DNA of 64,000 nucleotides from contig NC_092323.1 of assembly GCF_036785885.1 (NCBI RefSeq), positions 19,538,501 to 19,602,500 on the forward strand, read 5' to 3'. The notes under the pieces were generated by a model. The model had not been told where the DNA came from and did not search any database. It worked only from the letters and a program-made list of their open reading frames with translations. Shown here piece after piece: positions 1 to 13,543 of this stretch; position 1 is the first letter of the stretch, and each line of letters opens with the position of its first letter. This stretch comes from Coffea arabica (lineage: Eukaryota > Streptophyta > Magnoliopsida > Gentianales > Rubiaceae). The position numbers and the translations under genes are program-made.

Positions 1-157
1 TAATAAGCGACTTCGTACCAGAGCTCGGCCCTCCACTTTTGCAATAAACTAACGCAACTAGTATCTGTATATGCTTATACTACTACTTGGGTCAAGGTGC
101 TACAGTCAAAACCAAGATATCCTATAGTCAAAACTGTCTTTACCTATACCGCTACTA

Positions 158-3100
158 CTACTTCCCCCCAGTTGCTTCATCACCGGTCACTTTGTCACCT
201 TGCTCATCTTGATCACCGGTCACTTTGTCTCTTTGCTCACCGGTATCACCTGTCTACGAGTCAGTAATACAACCAGCATTAAGTATTGAGAAAAGATCCT
301 GCTACCCATTATGCATCACCTGGTAATAATTTAACACCAAATATAATTTAACCCATTATGCATCACCGGTATAATTTAACCCATTATGCTACCCATTAAG
401 ACTTTATAATTTTACATCAAATAAAGCCACATTTAAGAAGAGCAAATTTGGACATCTCAATCTCCAACTTTTCACAAGAGTTTTCATAACCTGAATGATA
501 GATAGTTGTTTGTAAATAAGTGCAGACGAAGCAGAAGAAAAGCACAAAACACCGATGACAACTTGTCAAAGAAATGCAACTCAAATTACATATCGAATTG
601 AACTATCAAATATCAAAGATTTGACAAACAAGCTGTGTATCAAAGCAAAACATGAAGTGGTCCCCAGCACACCTTTATATGAAAGAAGAAAAAGAACCTT
701 TATGAAAGAAAAAGAAAATAGAAAGCAGAGATTTTGGGAGAATACCATGCGTTTTTCTAGGTTTCCCATTCTTTGTTGCAGGTCTTTAATCGTGTCCTTG
801 AGCATTTGGATTTGTGTGACGACCCCACTTCTCCCAAGGGTGAACCCAAGGGTATCGACGGGCCGCCTGCCTAACTCGCGTCAAGACTCAAAACCTAATG
901 TAATAAAACTAGATAAATCGAAAGAGCACTATATACAATATATACAATCCCCAAAAGGGTTCTAATTACATTCTTCAAAAGTACCTGCTCATACTATTAC
1001 ATCCTTATCATTATAACCAAAACCAAAGAGTAGACCCCAAGGAGGGTCCTTATACAAATCACCAAAAGTAAAACAAACATCCTAATTGTCCAGCTATTAC
1101 ATGCAAATCTAACTATACTAGAGTCTGTGTCAAAAGTCCCCGCGTCGGCCCCTTCTAAGGAAAACAAAAGAAAAGGGGTAAACTATATGCTTAGCAAGTA
1201 AACAGGGGCAAAAGCGTAAATCTCACATATTAACAATTACACAGTAAGAGTAAAGCAAAAGCAGAAAAGTAACATCACATAATAAGGATACAGGTGGCTC
1301 CAAAGCCAGATCGTTTGCCATGTGTGACCTCCTGCCGACACTCCGTCGACCACAAATAATGGTCCGTAGAACTTCACTTGTACTCCCACCGTACACCTTA
1401 TCACCCTCTCTGGCCAAACACCTCACAAACTTGTTCGAGCGAACGAAATTGAGCTTGGTTCACAAGCTCGGGTCACAAACTTGGTCCACATAATCGGTGA
1501 ACCGGATTCACAAACTTGGTGACCTCAAACCAGGTTGGACTGATTTCGACCAAACCCTAACCGGTTCGAATAGTCCATCTAGGTCATGAGATCGGGTCCC
1601 AAACTCACAAACTTCACAAAATTTACTCAAAAGTCACCCCGAGCCACAAGGTCAAGGGGTTTAGTTCCAAAATGATTCATATACATATGCCATGTACAAA
1701 TATGTACGTAAATTAGGGTTTAGGTCGAGTGCGATAAAGTACACCCTCGCCTAGATACCCTTTTCATACATATCGAAACACATAACCAACTAACACATAA
1801 GAGCGGCCTGAATACTTACTCAACGAACAAAAGAGCAAAAGTACGAAATTCGTGCCGCGAGGAGTAGCTAGTAGGTCCCACCGGCTCCACCTAGCTCACC
1901 AACGTCTGAAATAGAAGATTGTATCACATATTATCACAAACGGCCAATAACATGCCCAAAACAAGCAAAACGGCAAAATCGGCACATGCAAGTGCGGAAA
2001 CGGCAAAATGGGCGCACGCGCCCGCGCGGAACGGTAAACGGAAATGGCCAAATCTGCCATCTCAAACCGTTATGATCAAAATTTAGGCTAGGAATGTCAG
2101 ATCAAGGTGATCGAGACACCATTTCGAAGCTATGAGGAAGGGCTACAATTTTCATGAAGACACCTAAGTCCGGATCTGAACAGAAATAGGTCGAAAGTAT
2201 GGAAAATCGTTCCAGAAATTTGCACTTTAGAGTGATGGACAGGGTATGTTTGCTGGACCATAACTCCCAGCTCATCAATCCAAATCAGGAAATTCCAAAG
2301 GCATTGGAAAGCTGAGACATAAGGCTAAAACTTTGCTGTTTTGGCCAAGACCTGAATCCATTCAGAATAGAACGAAAGTTGAGTGTCAAAGTACCCGTCA
2401 GAACTGTCCAGATTCAAGGCAGTTCTGACGATCGATCTTGTTTTGCTCAAAACAGGAGCTACGGAACTCGGATTTCGACGCACTTTATACCGTTTCGAAG
2501 CTGAGACCAAGATCTACATTTCTTATGAAGGGATCAACACCCAGTTCGTACGTTATTAAAACGGATAAAACATGGGCAGAAGCAAAAGTCAAAACGTAAC
2601 ACATTTCAGGGTACAAAACAGGTGCTAGTGTTTTGTCTATAACTCGGGGTACACTGATCCGTTTGACCTGAAATTTTGCAGGAATATTCAGGACATAAGA
2701 GGTTACAACTTTAATGTTTTGAGAAACTTCTAAATCCGTACGTAACATTAAGAAAAATGAAACCGAAGTTCAAATGCTGAACTGCCCTGGTTACCCGTTT
2801 TGCCGGTTTCCAATGTCGCAAACGCATGGTTCATTTCTATGGTTCTTATGCAAGGTTTCTAACTATTCTCATACCAAATAAACACACATATACTAACTTC
2901 TAAATGACCTACCAATGGTCCAAAGTTTTCCCTCTAAGCCACTACAAAATTGCCAAAACTAACCATGATCCTTAAACTAACTTCATTTGCATCACCAAAC
3001 TTAATCCAACAACTTACTAACCAAACCCTAACTAATTAAACATTAGCCAAGCTAAACCAACCTAAGAAAGCCTAGGGTTTCTTAACCCAATTCAGTTTTT

Positions 3101-4902
3101 TACCACTCACTCACCAACCCAATGAAACCAATCATCAAACACAACCACTACAAGTTCAATAACACAAGATTAGAGCTAACTAAAATGTTTAACAAGAACC
3201 CTAATTCTTTCATCTCTTGACCGAAATTTCCAGCAGCATAAATCACTAAAATTAACCATTCAATTACTCAATAATCACCACATAAACCATACAAATCCAT
3301 AATTACAACAAAAACTTCACTTTCATGACTTCAAAATTAAAACCCCCAAAATTTAACTTTCAAAAGAGATAACTTACCTTCAAGTTGCAAGTGTCTTAGG
3401 TTAATCTTCCAAAACCCAAGCTCCAAGTTGTTCCTCCAAGATCCAAACTCAAGATTAATGAAAACAATTGCAAGAAACAAAAGCTTTTCTCTTCCTTTTT
3501 CTTTCTCTCAAATCCGGCTCTCCCTCACTCTATTTCTCTCCAAGTTTTGTCTTGTTTGTCTTGTGATTAGCCTACAAGTCTTAAGGTAATAAATAGTCAA
3601 AGACCATAGGAGATATTTTTAGGCTAACCAATCACATAAAAATGCTTTATTTGCCTTTTAAACCCTTGCACCTCAACCTAGCTTTTATCCTACTCTTGCC
3701 CTCAAACTTTTGATAATCTTTCAATTAACTCCATAGGTCATAACTTAATCTAATCTAAAACATGTAATCACACTTAATTACTTCACTAATCACTTTCTTA
3801 TTTTAATCACCTATACTTAAACATACTTTTTCCATAATAACACAATCAAACAACAACTCTTATAACTTTGGCAAAATTAGGGTTTTGAAACCCCACTTAA
3901 GCTTTCTAATAAATTGTAATACTAGAGGTTTGCTAATCTAGAGTTTGCTAACCATTTCAAACTTGCTAAACCTTGGTAAACTAAAACGAATCCTAAACTT
4001 ACGTATGCCAAAACACACACTAGAACACCGAATATAAATTATAGCTCGAACCTACGAAGAATAATACATAAACTAGGGTTTTCAATCTTAACCAAGATTA
4101 GGGTTTTCTCCTTAGCCCTAAAACCCAAATTTCACCACACCGAATAATGAATAACCCTAATATCAACTTACGAACTGACTGGGGCCTCACAGTTTGTTCG
4201 TCGGTTTTGTCTACCTCCATCTTTATATTCTTTTCCGGGTTGATTCATGCTGCTTTGATATCCAGTGAAGCCATGCTATGGTCGAATCAAAGCACACCAC
4301 ATCGTTGATAACTCTAAGCAAATGGAACCGATTTTCCAGGCCCAAACAGCATACAACAAACTGTAAAAGATTAAAACAATAATGGATAAAAAGAAGAATA
4401 AAAATAAAATTTGATTTACATTGTAAATTTATAATTTTTTTCTCACCCATCCTAGTTTAAGACGCCAAAATATCCTGTATAACTAAAACCCCAAAGAGAT
4501 ACGGTACAGCTGAGAAATGTCTTTTGCAACTATGAAAGTTGCCACGTTAAAAATTGGCTCTGCCAAAGATCTTCTTCCTTGGTGGAAGAAGTATATCCGC
4601 AAAGTCCAGGAAAACACATAAAATAAAACATAAAATCTTTAAATCTTTAAAAAAAATATGCTATAATACTCAAAAATTTCCTACCGAAGACATCAAACAA
4701 ATAGAGCTCATATAAGCGTCCTGTTTATCGCCCTTTTTCATTTCGTCCCATCGCCAACCGCACACCATGCCATACCCTGTCGCTGTTGCCAGTGCTGCAA
4801 TCAGAATAATCTTCGGTGGAATGACCCTAGCACCACCTTCAGGGAGGTTCAGGCTAGCAAATGCTAGAGAATACGTAGCAGAATTTTGCAGGGTGACGGT
4901 GG
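158..4902 (-). pseudogene. Unrecognised multi-exon gene, dead left copy
   Basis: This is the left copy of the gene described at 13701-15064. Matching exons, in transcription order, are about 4902-4685, 4596-4447, 4360-4197 joined to 814-746, and 253-158 with its stop. Three lesions are visible. A 3.4 kb solo LTR interrupts the third of these exons. The acceptor before 4596 reads GCGG where the right copy has GCAG. One G is missing near 4237-4239 (GGG against GGGG), which shifts the frame so that translation stops soon after HEST. The last exon remains open. I do not recognise the family, and the 5' end is not identified. Confidence 0.6.
815..4191 (-). mobile_element. Solo LTR (long-LTR retrotransposon, family 1)
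   Basis: On the minus strand the element begins TGTGAGGCCCC and ends CGTCACA, the TG...CA form of an LTR. The flanks ATTTG (810-814) and GTTTG (4192-4196) are a 5-bp target duplication with one mismatch, and the empty site survives in the duplicated copy near 14350. It holds no credible reading frame over 3377 bp. It is the same family as 7438-10778, sharing both ends and internal blocks. A 3.3-3.4 kb LTR fits some Ty3/gypsy groups, but with no internal domain the superfamily is inferred. Confidence 0.85.
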
Positions 4903-4971
4903 TGGTGGTATTGGGAATGCAACGAAGGGTGATGAGATTATGGATGAAACGATGGCGGGGTTGGTTGAAAC

Positions 4972-5793
4972 TAGAGGTGTTAAAATGAATGACTTGGACG
5001 GGTTTGGGTTGGGTAAAATAGGTAATGGGTATAAGTGAGTCAACCCATTTATACCCATTTAATTAGATGAGTATAAATGGGTAAGTCAAAAAATGAATTG
5101 GGTAACCCAATTACCCATTTATAACCCATTTATTTTAATTTTTTGTAAATTCATTTAAATTCATTTTTGCAAACTAAGTTATCAATTTATACCGCTCTTT
5201 GTACCCATCATTAGTTTTAAATATTTACTTATAATGTTCAATAAGCCTAATTACCAAATTTTTTTCATTTATACTCAATTTTACAAAATTACATATTATT
5301 TAATAATTGAATAATAAGAATATAAAAATTTGAACTAAGTACTATAAAAGTTAATATAAAAATTTAATCGAAAAATTTTTAACCGCTAACATTTTTTTCA
5401 TATATAAATTTAAAATTTCATTTTAGAAAGATAAGAAAAGAGGCTCAAATTTATCATAAATTGGTAATGCCGAAAAATGAGCAAGTTAACAAACTAAGAG
5501 AAAACAAAATAATAAAATAAAACCAACAAATAATAATAATAATGAAACAAAAGTAGTTAACTTAATGACAAAATGAAAAATTTGAAAAAAAAAATGGGTG
5601 GGGGAAAAGAAGAGATTTAGGGGAAGAGAATTTTTAATGGGTTTGATGGGTTACCCAATAATACCCATTTAATAAATGGGTATTATTGGGTAACCCATTT
5701 ATACCCATATACAAAAATTTAAGATACCCATACCCATCTATTCATGGGCGCGTATGGATAAATTTAGTTAAGTGAGTTGATTTGCCACCTCTA
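4972..5793. mobile_element. hAT-like nonautonomous element
   Basis: The ends are TAGAGGTGTTAAA and, inverted, TAGAGGTGGCAAA, which is hAT-type terminal sequence. The interior is AT-rich and noncoding, with repeated and inverted copies of TACCCATTTA near both ends. I could not find a clean 8-bp target duplication, so the boundaries rest on the terminal repeats. It lies just beyond the end of the left duplication copy. Confidence 0.6.
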
Positions 5794-6058
5794 CTGAGCA
5801 TGCATATGTTTCCCTAACAAATTAGACGCTATCAACAGCTATGGAAACCCGTTTCAAGAAATTGGAACAGAAACTTAGAATTGTTTGTCCTTTCTATCGA
5901 TTACGTGGCTTATGAAAAAAAGAGGGAAACTAAAAGAGGGGAAATACATCCCATTATCTCTATTTATGTGCTACGAATTGGACTTAAAAATAGTATTCAT
6001 CAGGAAAGAACCCTCATTTGTACCTTTTCAAGCTGATACCATCCGCAGTGCTTGTCTC

Positions 6059-9000
6059 TGTGACAACCCCACCTCACTTTATGGCGAACCAAAGGGTTTG
6101 GAGGATCGCCTGCCCAAGTCTCGCCGGGACTCAGTCAAACCTCAATCAAATCCGAAATAAAACCACAAGATCAAACGAAATAACAATCCAAAACTTAAAG
6201 CGAAACTTATATACAAAAGTTCTCAATTCACCATAATCCAACCCGTGCCGAGCACTAGGGCGAGAACCATTACAAAATCAAAGAAACTAGTAGGCTAGTC
6301 TCTACCGAGCTCTCGTCCTTGCTCGCCTTCCCCTGCTAAGAAAAACAAAACTAAAGGGATGAGCTAAAAGCTCAGTGAGGTTCCGAACACATAATCAAAT
6401 AATCAATTCAGTTCAAGAAACATTTACAGGGGAAAGGGATAACAACACATTCATTAAAAGGATACAGGCTACATGGAGCTATTCGTTCGTTCGTTCGTTC
6501 ATTCTCCTGTCATTCTCCTTATTCCTCCAATCATTAAAAAAAATGCATTTTTGTAAGTAAAACCCTCGTTTGCATTGACATTCATTCGTTCATTTCATTC
6601 ACCTCCTCCTGGACGTTGGCCAGGCTCCACCCGACAACAAGGTAATACTCGAGTATACCAAACGTTCACACCCAGGGTCACCATATCGCTCGACCGAGTC
6701 CGCTTCTGGCTCGAGTCGATTGGTAACGAAGGGCAGGGTCCAGTTCAGCCAAAAGGCTTACATCATGCGCAACTAGCATTTAATCATTTAATCATTGAAA
6801 ATTTCATATTCATTTAGGTCGCGTGCGATAAAGTACACACTCGCCTAGAAAACTCATTTGAAGCAATCAGTGAAAACATTTAACATGTTATCATTCGTTC
6901 ATAACAAATCATATAATCAAGAACAAGCCACATCGTCAATGAAAATATAACAAACAAGGAACACTCACCTATTTACACAAAAGAACGTCCAAAGTCTCCT
7001 TTCGGGTGATACCCTCAATCACCAAGGACCCCTAATATAACCAAGAGAAACTATCACAGTTCATTCATCGAAAGTTTAAGTAATTCATAGAAAATCTGAA
7101 TGCTTACTAGTGCAATACATAAATATGAATTTTAAGGTGAAAAGTGTATATTTCGATTATAAGACATTAGTAACTAAGAGTTTTCCCCCAAATCAAACAC
7201 AAAATCATACCAAAAAGGTTTTTAGAAAATTCCATTGAAAATAAATTAATAGTGCCACTTCAAAATACGACCGGATATGAAAAGACAGTTGTTTAAATTT
7301 GCGTAAAGCTCTTCGTTCGGTCTGAACCTAACTCATATGCAAAGAAATAACGTATAACAAGTGTCTTGGGTAAAATCATATGAAAAGAAAGCTAAACAAA
7401 CCCTAATAATAACCAAGAAAAAATTTTATAGTTAAACTGTGAGGCCCCAGACAGTTCTTAAGTTTGATATTAGGTGATATTCACTATTTGTGCAGTAATT
7501 TGGGTTTTAAGGCTAAGGAGGAAACCCTAATTTGGGTTGGGATCAGAAGTTCAAGTTGTAATTAAAGTTAGTTATGCTAGTGTGTGTGTTAGTATAGGTA
7601 AGTATAGGATTTGATCTATTTTATATAGATTAAATAAGTTTAAGAAGGTTAGAAACCCTAAATGAGGAAAACCTCTAGTGTTATAATTTCTTAGAACCCT
7701 AAGTTGGGTTTAAAAACTCTTAATTTTCCCATGACACCATGATTGTTGTTTAATTGCATTTGTGTTTGTTAATACATGTTTAAGTAGAGATGATTAAGTT
7801 GGTAGGGTGATTAGTAGAGAAACTAAGAAGATTAATGAGTTTGGATTAGATTAAGTTTACAACTTATGGAGTAATTTGATAGGAAAGTAAAGGTTTAAGG
7901 GCAAGAGTAGAATAAAGGCTAAGTTGAAGTGCAAGGGCTAAAAAGCAAATAAAGCACTCTTGTGTGATTGGTTAGCTTAATAAATATCTCTCCTAAGTGG
8001 TCTTGCACCACATATTAGTCTCAAGGGCCATAACTAAGTCATTGTATGACAAAACAAAACAAACAAACAAGAGGAAGAGAAAGAGAGTTGGAGCCGTGAG
8101 AGGGAGAAGAAGAACCAAGGGGAATTTTGCTAAGTTCAACCAAATTTCTGCTATAGATCTTCATCTTGAAGCATAAAGAATCCATCTTGGAGTTGGGTTG
8201 AGTTCATTAGTCATCATACAACCTTCATCTTGAGGTAAGAAAGTTCCTATGCAAAGTTAAGTATGGTTTGTGATGCTTGAGATAGTGGGAAATGATGATA
8301 ATTGTTGTTAGTTGTGATTGATTATGGTGCCTCTTATGTTTATTACTTGGTTTTATGGATTAATTTAGTGAAAATTTGGGCCTTGATGATTCGGCCATAG
8401 GAGCCCTAATTAGGGTTTCATGCTAAACAAGTTAATTAGCTCTAATTTTGTGCTATGAAGATTGTAATGGTTGTGTTTGATGATTTGTTTTATTTGTTTG
8501 GTGAGTGGATGGTAAAAAACTGATTTGGGTTAAGAAACCCTAGGCTAAAGTAAGAAGTAATTGCTTGGTTAGGGTTAACTTGGTTAGGGTGTGATACACT
8601 AATGGTTAGTCTAAGTGAATGGGTGCATATGAAGTTGGATTAGAAGGTGTAGATAACATGAAGTTAGTTTTGTAAAATTGTATGGTGTAATTTCAGATTC
8701 TGAGAAGGGAGTTAGGAGCTGGTTTAAGGGTGTGTATTTGGTGTGTATTTGGCCAGCAAACTTGCATGTTACTCATAGAAACGGATTGTGCGGTTGCGGC
8801 GCGCAAAACCGGCAAAACTGGAAACCAGGGTAGTTCAGCATCTGAAATTTGGCTCCATTTGTCTTGATGTTACGTACGGATTCAGGGATTACCCAAAACA
8901 TGAAAGTTGTAGTCCATTAAGTCCTGAATATGCCTACAAAATTTCAGATCAAATGGATCAGTGTAGCCCGAGTTACAGCCAAAACACTCACTCCTGTTTT

Positions 9001-12000
9001 GGACACTGGATTGTGTTACGTTTTGAATTTTGCTTCTGACCATGCTATGTCCGTTTTGATAACATGTGAACTGGGTGTTGATTCCTTCATAAGAAATGTA
9101 TATCTTGGTCTTGGCTTAAAAATGGTATAAAGTGCATTCCAATCCGAGTTCCGTAGCTCCAGTTATGACCAAAACAAGATCGGTTGTCAGAACTGCCTTC
9201 GAATTTGGACAGTTCTGACAGGGATGTTTGGACCCATTGTTCTCCATGCTCTGTATTGATTCAGCCTTTGGTCCAAACATGAAAGTTATAGCCTTATGAA
9301 TGATCTTTCTAACGCCTCTGAAATTTCTTGATTTTGATTTCTAAGTCATGAGTTATGGTCTTTCAAACAGGGCCTGTTTGGTAACCCAAAATGAAATGGC
9401 TGGAACTATTTTGTGCATTTTTGACCAATATCTATTGAGATCTGGGTTGGGATGTCTACATAAAAGTTGTAGCCCTTCCTTGTAGCTTCGAAACAGTGTC
9501 TCACCCACCTTAGTCCGATATTCCTAGCATAACTTTTGATCTAAACGGTTTGAGATGGCAGATCTGGCCGTTTCAGTTTGCCGTTTCCGCACTTGCATGT
9601 GCCGATTTTGCTATTTTACTTGATTTATGCATTCTAGTAGCCGTTTGTGATATAATGTGGTACAATCTTCTATTTCAGACGGTGACGGGTTAGACGGTGC
9701 CGGTGGGGCCTACTAGCCGTATACATGACGTGATCCTTGCATTTTGCTATACGTACTTTTGGTGTAAGTATTCAGGCCGTTTATGTGTATAAACTGCTTA
9801 TGTGTTTTGATGTGAATAAAAGGGGGACTTAGGCGAGGGTGTACTTTATCACACTCGACCTAAACCCTAGTTTGTACCTTTGTTTCTCCATGAGATGTGT
9901 ATATATGAATTATTTTGGTGCTGAACCCCTTAAGCTTGGAGCTCGGGGTGACTTTTGTGAATTTGTGAAATATGATGAAGTTGTGGGCCCGATCTCAAGA
10001 CCTAGATGGACTATTCGAGCCGGCCGGGGTTTGGTCGAAACTAGTCCAACCTAGTCTTGAGGTCATCAAGCTCGTAGGTTCAAGTTGTAAACCAAGTTTG
10101 TGACCCGAGCTTGTGACTCAAGCTCAAGTTTGTGATTTCGTTCGCTCGAGCAAGTTTGTGAGGTGACTGGCCAGTGAGGGTGACAAGGTGTCAGGAGGAA
10201 GTACAAGTGGAGTTTTACGAACCTTATTTGTGGTCGACGGAGTGTCGACAGGAGGTCACGCATGGCAAACGACTTGGCTTTGGAGGCAACCTGTATCCTT
10301 CATTTGTATTGTTACTTTTGCACTTGACTTGTCATTTTGTGAAATAGTTGTTTATATAAATGTGCAAATTTATGATTTTACCCCTGTTTACTTACTAAGT
10401 ATATAACTTACCCCATTTCCTTTGTTTTCCTTAGCAGGGGGCGACGCAGGGAACTACTTGGCACATTCACTAGTATAGTTAGGTTTAGTTTGTAATAGTT
10501 GGACAAGTAGGATGTTCCTTTTTGTTTTGATGGTTTGTATAAGGACCCTCCTTAGGGTCCACTTTCTGCTGGTTGTTATCATAGTGTAACGTTTTGGTCT
10601 GAATAGCTACTTTTGGGGATATAAATAGAACTCTTTTGGAGTTGGCTATATTGTGAATAGTACGTTTTTGGTTTATCTAGTTATTATTTTGCTTTGAAAT
10701 TTTGAGTCCTGGCACGAGTTAGGCAGGCGTCCCGCCGATACCCTAGGGTTCGCCCTTGGGAGAAGCGGGGGCGTCACATAAACCCTCAAAGTTTAGGTGA
10801 ATCAAAGAAAATCTGAATATTTACTGGTACAAAGTATAAATATAGTTTTGGAAGTGAAAAGAGTACATCTACCTAACCTTCGGGTGCAAATTTGGGCAGC
10901 ACGCCCTTTGGATTTACTTATTTTTCAGCCATTTATGGCTTTATTTTTCCTCAATCAGTCCCAAAGTCATTCACAATGTAAGCTCATTGTAATAGCCGTT
11001 CAATAGGCTTAGAGTCATATAAGTACAAAATCAAACTAGGAATATGTGCGGAAATGAAGTTTAAGTTGGAAAACAAAAGATAGATTTGATGTTATTTTGC
11101 GTAACGGACACAACTGAAACTACGCTTATCGGATTGGGGTGAAATTTATACCGTTTCGAAGCTAAGACAGAGGGCTACAACTTTTATGAAGACAACTCAG
11201 TCTAGTTTGAAGTGTATCTAAGTCAAAATTCCAAATTACAGAACCAGCATCTCACAATCAGACTAGTTAACTGCATTATGATTCAATGACAATAACTTAG
11301 GCTACTGAAGTCCGATTGAGGTGTATCTTATGGCGTTTCAAAGCCAAGACATATACCTACATTTCTTATGAAGACCTCCAAAGCTAAATCATGCATTTTC
11401 CGAGTCAAAAATTGAAATTCCCACGAAGATAGAAAACTGTCCGCGAAAATAGGGGTTTTGGGCAGTCAAGGGTATTTCGGTCATTTCATAGGCTATGTTG
11501 CTCCGATTGAGCTGAAATTTTGTAGGCAATTATAAAAAAATCATTATCTACAACTTTCATGTTTTGCGCTAAGGTTAGTTCGGCCTCTAAAATGGGGAAA
11601 TAGAACTGGGCAGAAGCAGGGCAGGTTATCATCCAAGCTGGAATTTATGCTTACAAACCAGAAATTTCTTTAGGCCAAGTAAACTAACATCTAAACACTA
11701 GCTATTTCACATATCAAACCTATCAAACCATAACTAATCATTAATCTTCATATTAGGGCAGAAAATTCACCAAGAAACTGAAATTTTCATAAACCTACTT
11801 CAACCCATATAATTCTCTCACAAAATTACTAATTCAACAACTATAACCACAAATTGCCCATTAATTGAAGTAAAGAAGGAGTTTCTCGACAATTTACCTT
11901 ATCTCCCAAGAAAGATGGTAGTTTAGGCTTTGTCCTCCAAAAATAACTCCACAAACACCTTGGAAACTACTTGGGAAGTAAGTTTTATGGAGTAGTTTGC

Positions 12001-12525
12001 AAATTAATCGGTTGAAACTCAAGATTTGAGCAAGAATTGAAGTTGAAGTTGAAGAAACTCTCTCTTGTTCTTTCCTCTCCATAAATTTCTGCCAAGACAA
12101 TGAAAATGGAAAGAAATTGAGTCAAAATTTGGTTTAGTAAAGGTTAAGACAAGTCGAAGTCAAAGTCAAGATCCAATGGTTATGTGACAAATGGCATCCA
12201 AGGGTTAATTCTCATCTTGTTGTCTTCCAATGGTTAATCCCTCTAGGTAACCTCTAATTATTTCCTAGCACCTTGTAAAATAATATTTCTTGATACAAAA
12301 CTTCAATTAATTAGCAAAAATTTATCGCACTTAACGCACTAGCGGGTCCCACGTCTATAACGCACTTCAAACTAATGTACACTAACTCATACTACGAAAA
12401 TAATTTTAAAACTGTACTTACTTGTAAAAATGCATAGAAATTTTAATATTTCCAAGGAAAGTGTAAAATGTAGGTAAAGAAATAAAATAATGCTGAGAAA
12501 ATGTGAAAATTTTTGGGTTCTCACA
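6059..12525 (-). mobile_element. Solo LTR (family 2), split by a nested solo LTR
   Basis: The ends are TGTGACAACCCC on the left and GGTTCTCACA on the right. The flanks GTCTC at 6054-6058 and 12526-12530 are a perfect 5-bp target duplication. Removing the nested element (7438-10778 plus one 5-bp repeat) leaves about 3.1 kb with no credible coding sequence. It shares a block around 6819-6847 (GCGATAAAGTACAC) with the two family 1 LTRs but differs at its ends, so it is a related, distinct family. Confidence 0.85.
7438..10778 (+). mobile_element. Solo LTR (family 1), nested
   Basis: It starts TGTGAGGCCCC and ends GGGCGTCACA. The flanking TAAAC at 7433-7437 and 10779-10783 is a perfect 5-bp target duplication. 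Its 3341 bp are colinear with the inverted element at 815-4191, including the AGTGTCGACAGGAGGTC block near 10237 and the tract near 9831-9863. Short open frames inside it (for example 8788-9130) have no domain and are chance. It inserted into the family 2 LTR, so it is the younger of the two. Confidence 0.9.
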
Positions 12526-12530
12526 GTCTC

Positions 12531-13543
12531 CTTTGTGGGGAGGTCTTATTGTAGTGTTTTTCAGCCTTATTAAATGCAGTTCAAAAAATTTATCTATTTT
12601 TCCGTAACTGCATAGTAACGTCCTTGCAATATAGGTCTGGTCTTCCAGCTTATTATAGTAAGTTGGACATTCACAATTTTATCCCCACCGTGCAACGCGC
12701 GATTAATACCTCCTAGTCTTTTATAATCCTTGTTTGAAGCTTCTTCACTTAATGCTTGGTCCAACTTGAGGCGTTAATTTTAATTATTTAATTTTAAAAT
12801 TGATAATTCAAAATCTAAGGAATATTAATTCGGTCATACTTATCCCCACCCTCAACAACCTTCAGCTGAGAAATTTTATTACAGTCTAGACCAATTATTT
12901 GACAAATTTAATAGTTGAGTTTTCACTAGTGGGAATACCCTGAAGAAGAATGTGGAATTCATAATTATACTTTAAGATTTTGGGGTCCATATTTGTTCAG
13001 TTAAGAGTATTTTAATTGTGAGAAATAAACTATTAAACTTGCCTAGTAAATAGTAATTAATATGGATGGTGATAAAATTCCTTACCTCAGCATCTAGAAA
13101 CAGAAAACATATCATCTATGTGAAACTTTGAAATTCATCTCTAGACTCTAATCTTATGTTATATACACTTATTATTATATTAAAAAAGGCCGATTTTGTT
13201 GTTTCTAAAGGTGCAAACAAGGGCAATTCGGACCAATTTCTGTCTCATGCATACCGTGTTCTTCCGTCCAGATTGCGCTTTTCATTCTAAGTTTTAAGGC
13301 TAGATGGCTAGACAGTTTGATATAAAATCAAGAAGTCAATGAACAACTTGTTTTAAAAATATTTTAAAAAATTCACATCTTTTTCCAAGTTATTATTATT
13401 TACCAACTACACGTTATTCAGCCTTGTACTATCCAAAAAAAAAGTGAAAAAATGAAAGACCTTTTTTAGAAATAAAAAGTGTCAAAAGACTCTCAAATTA
13501 ATTTTTGTCGATTTCATCTTTGCAGCGCTTTCACCAGTAGGTT
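12531..13543. other. Intergenic, nothing recognised
   Basis: AT-rich DNA between the nested LTR pair and the right duplication copy. I see no exon-like frame, terminal repeat or tandem array in it. Confidence 0.5.

Larger units (their letters stand above)
1..4902. repeat. Segmental duplication, left copy
   Basis: The sequence from position 1 matches 13544 onward nearly base for base, up to about 4902 (right copy ends about 15064). The exception is 815-4196, where a solo LTR has been inserted in this copy only. The block may continue left of the window. After 4902 the copies diverge abruptly inside the reading frame of an unrecognised gene. Differences are scattered single bases and small indels, so the duplication is fairly recent but older than the LTR insertion. 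Confidence 0.9.

Noticed and set aside
241..300. CACCGGT-containing repeats near 181-250 (and 13720-13800), considered as a CRISPR-like or regulatory array
   Set aside because: They are the coding repeat DKVTGD of the last exon of the unrecognised gene read from the other strand; CRISPR arrays do not occur in plant nuclear DNA.
8788..9130. Two overlapping open frames inside the solo LTR
   Set aside because: Noncoding LTR sequence; the inverted family member at 2485-2748 shows a similar chance frame on its minus strand, no domain is seen, and frames are broken between copies.
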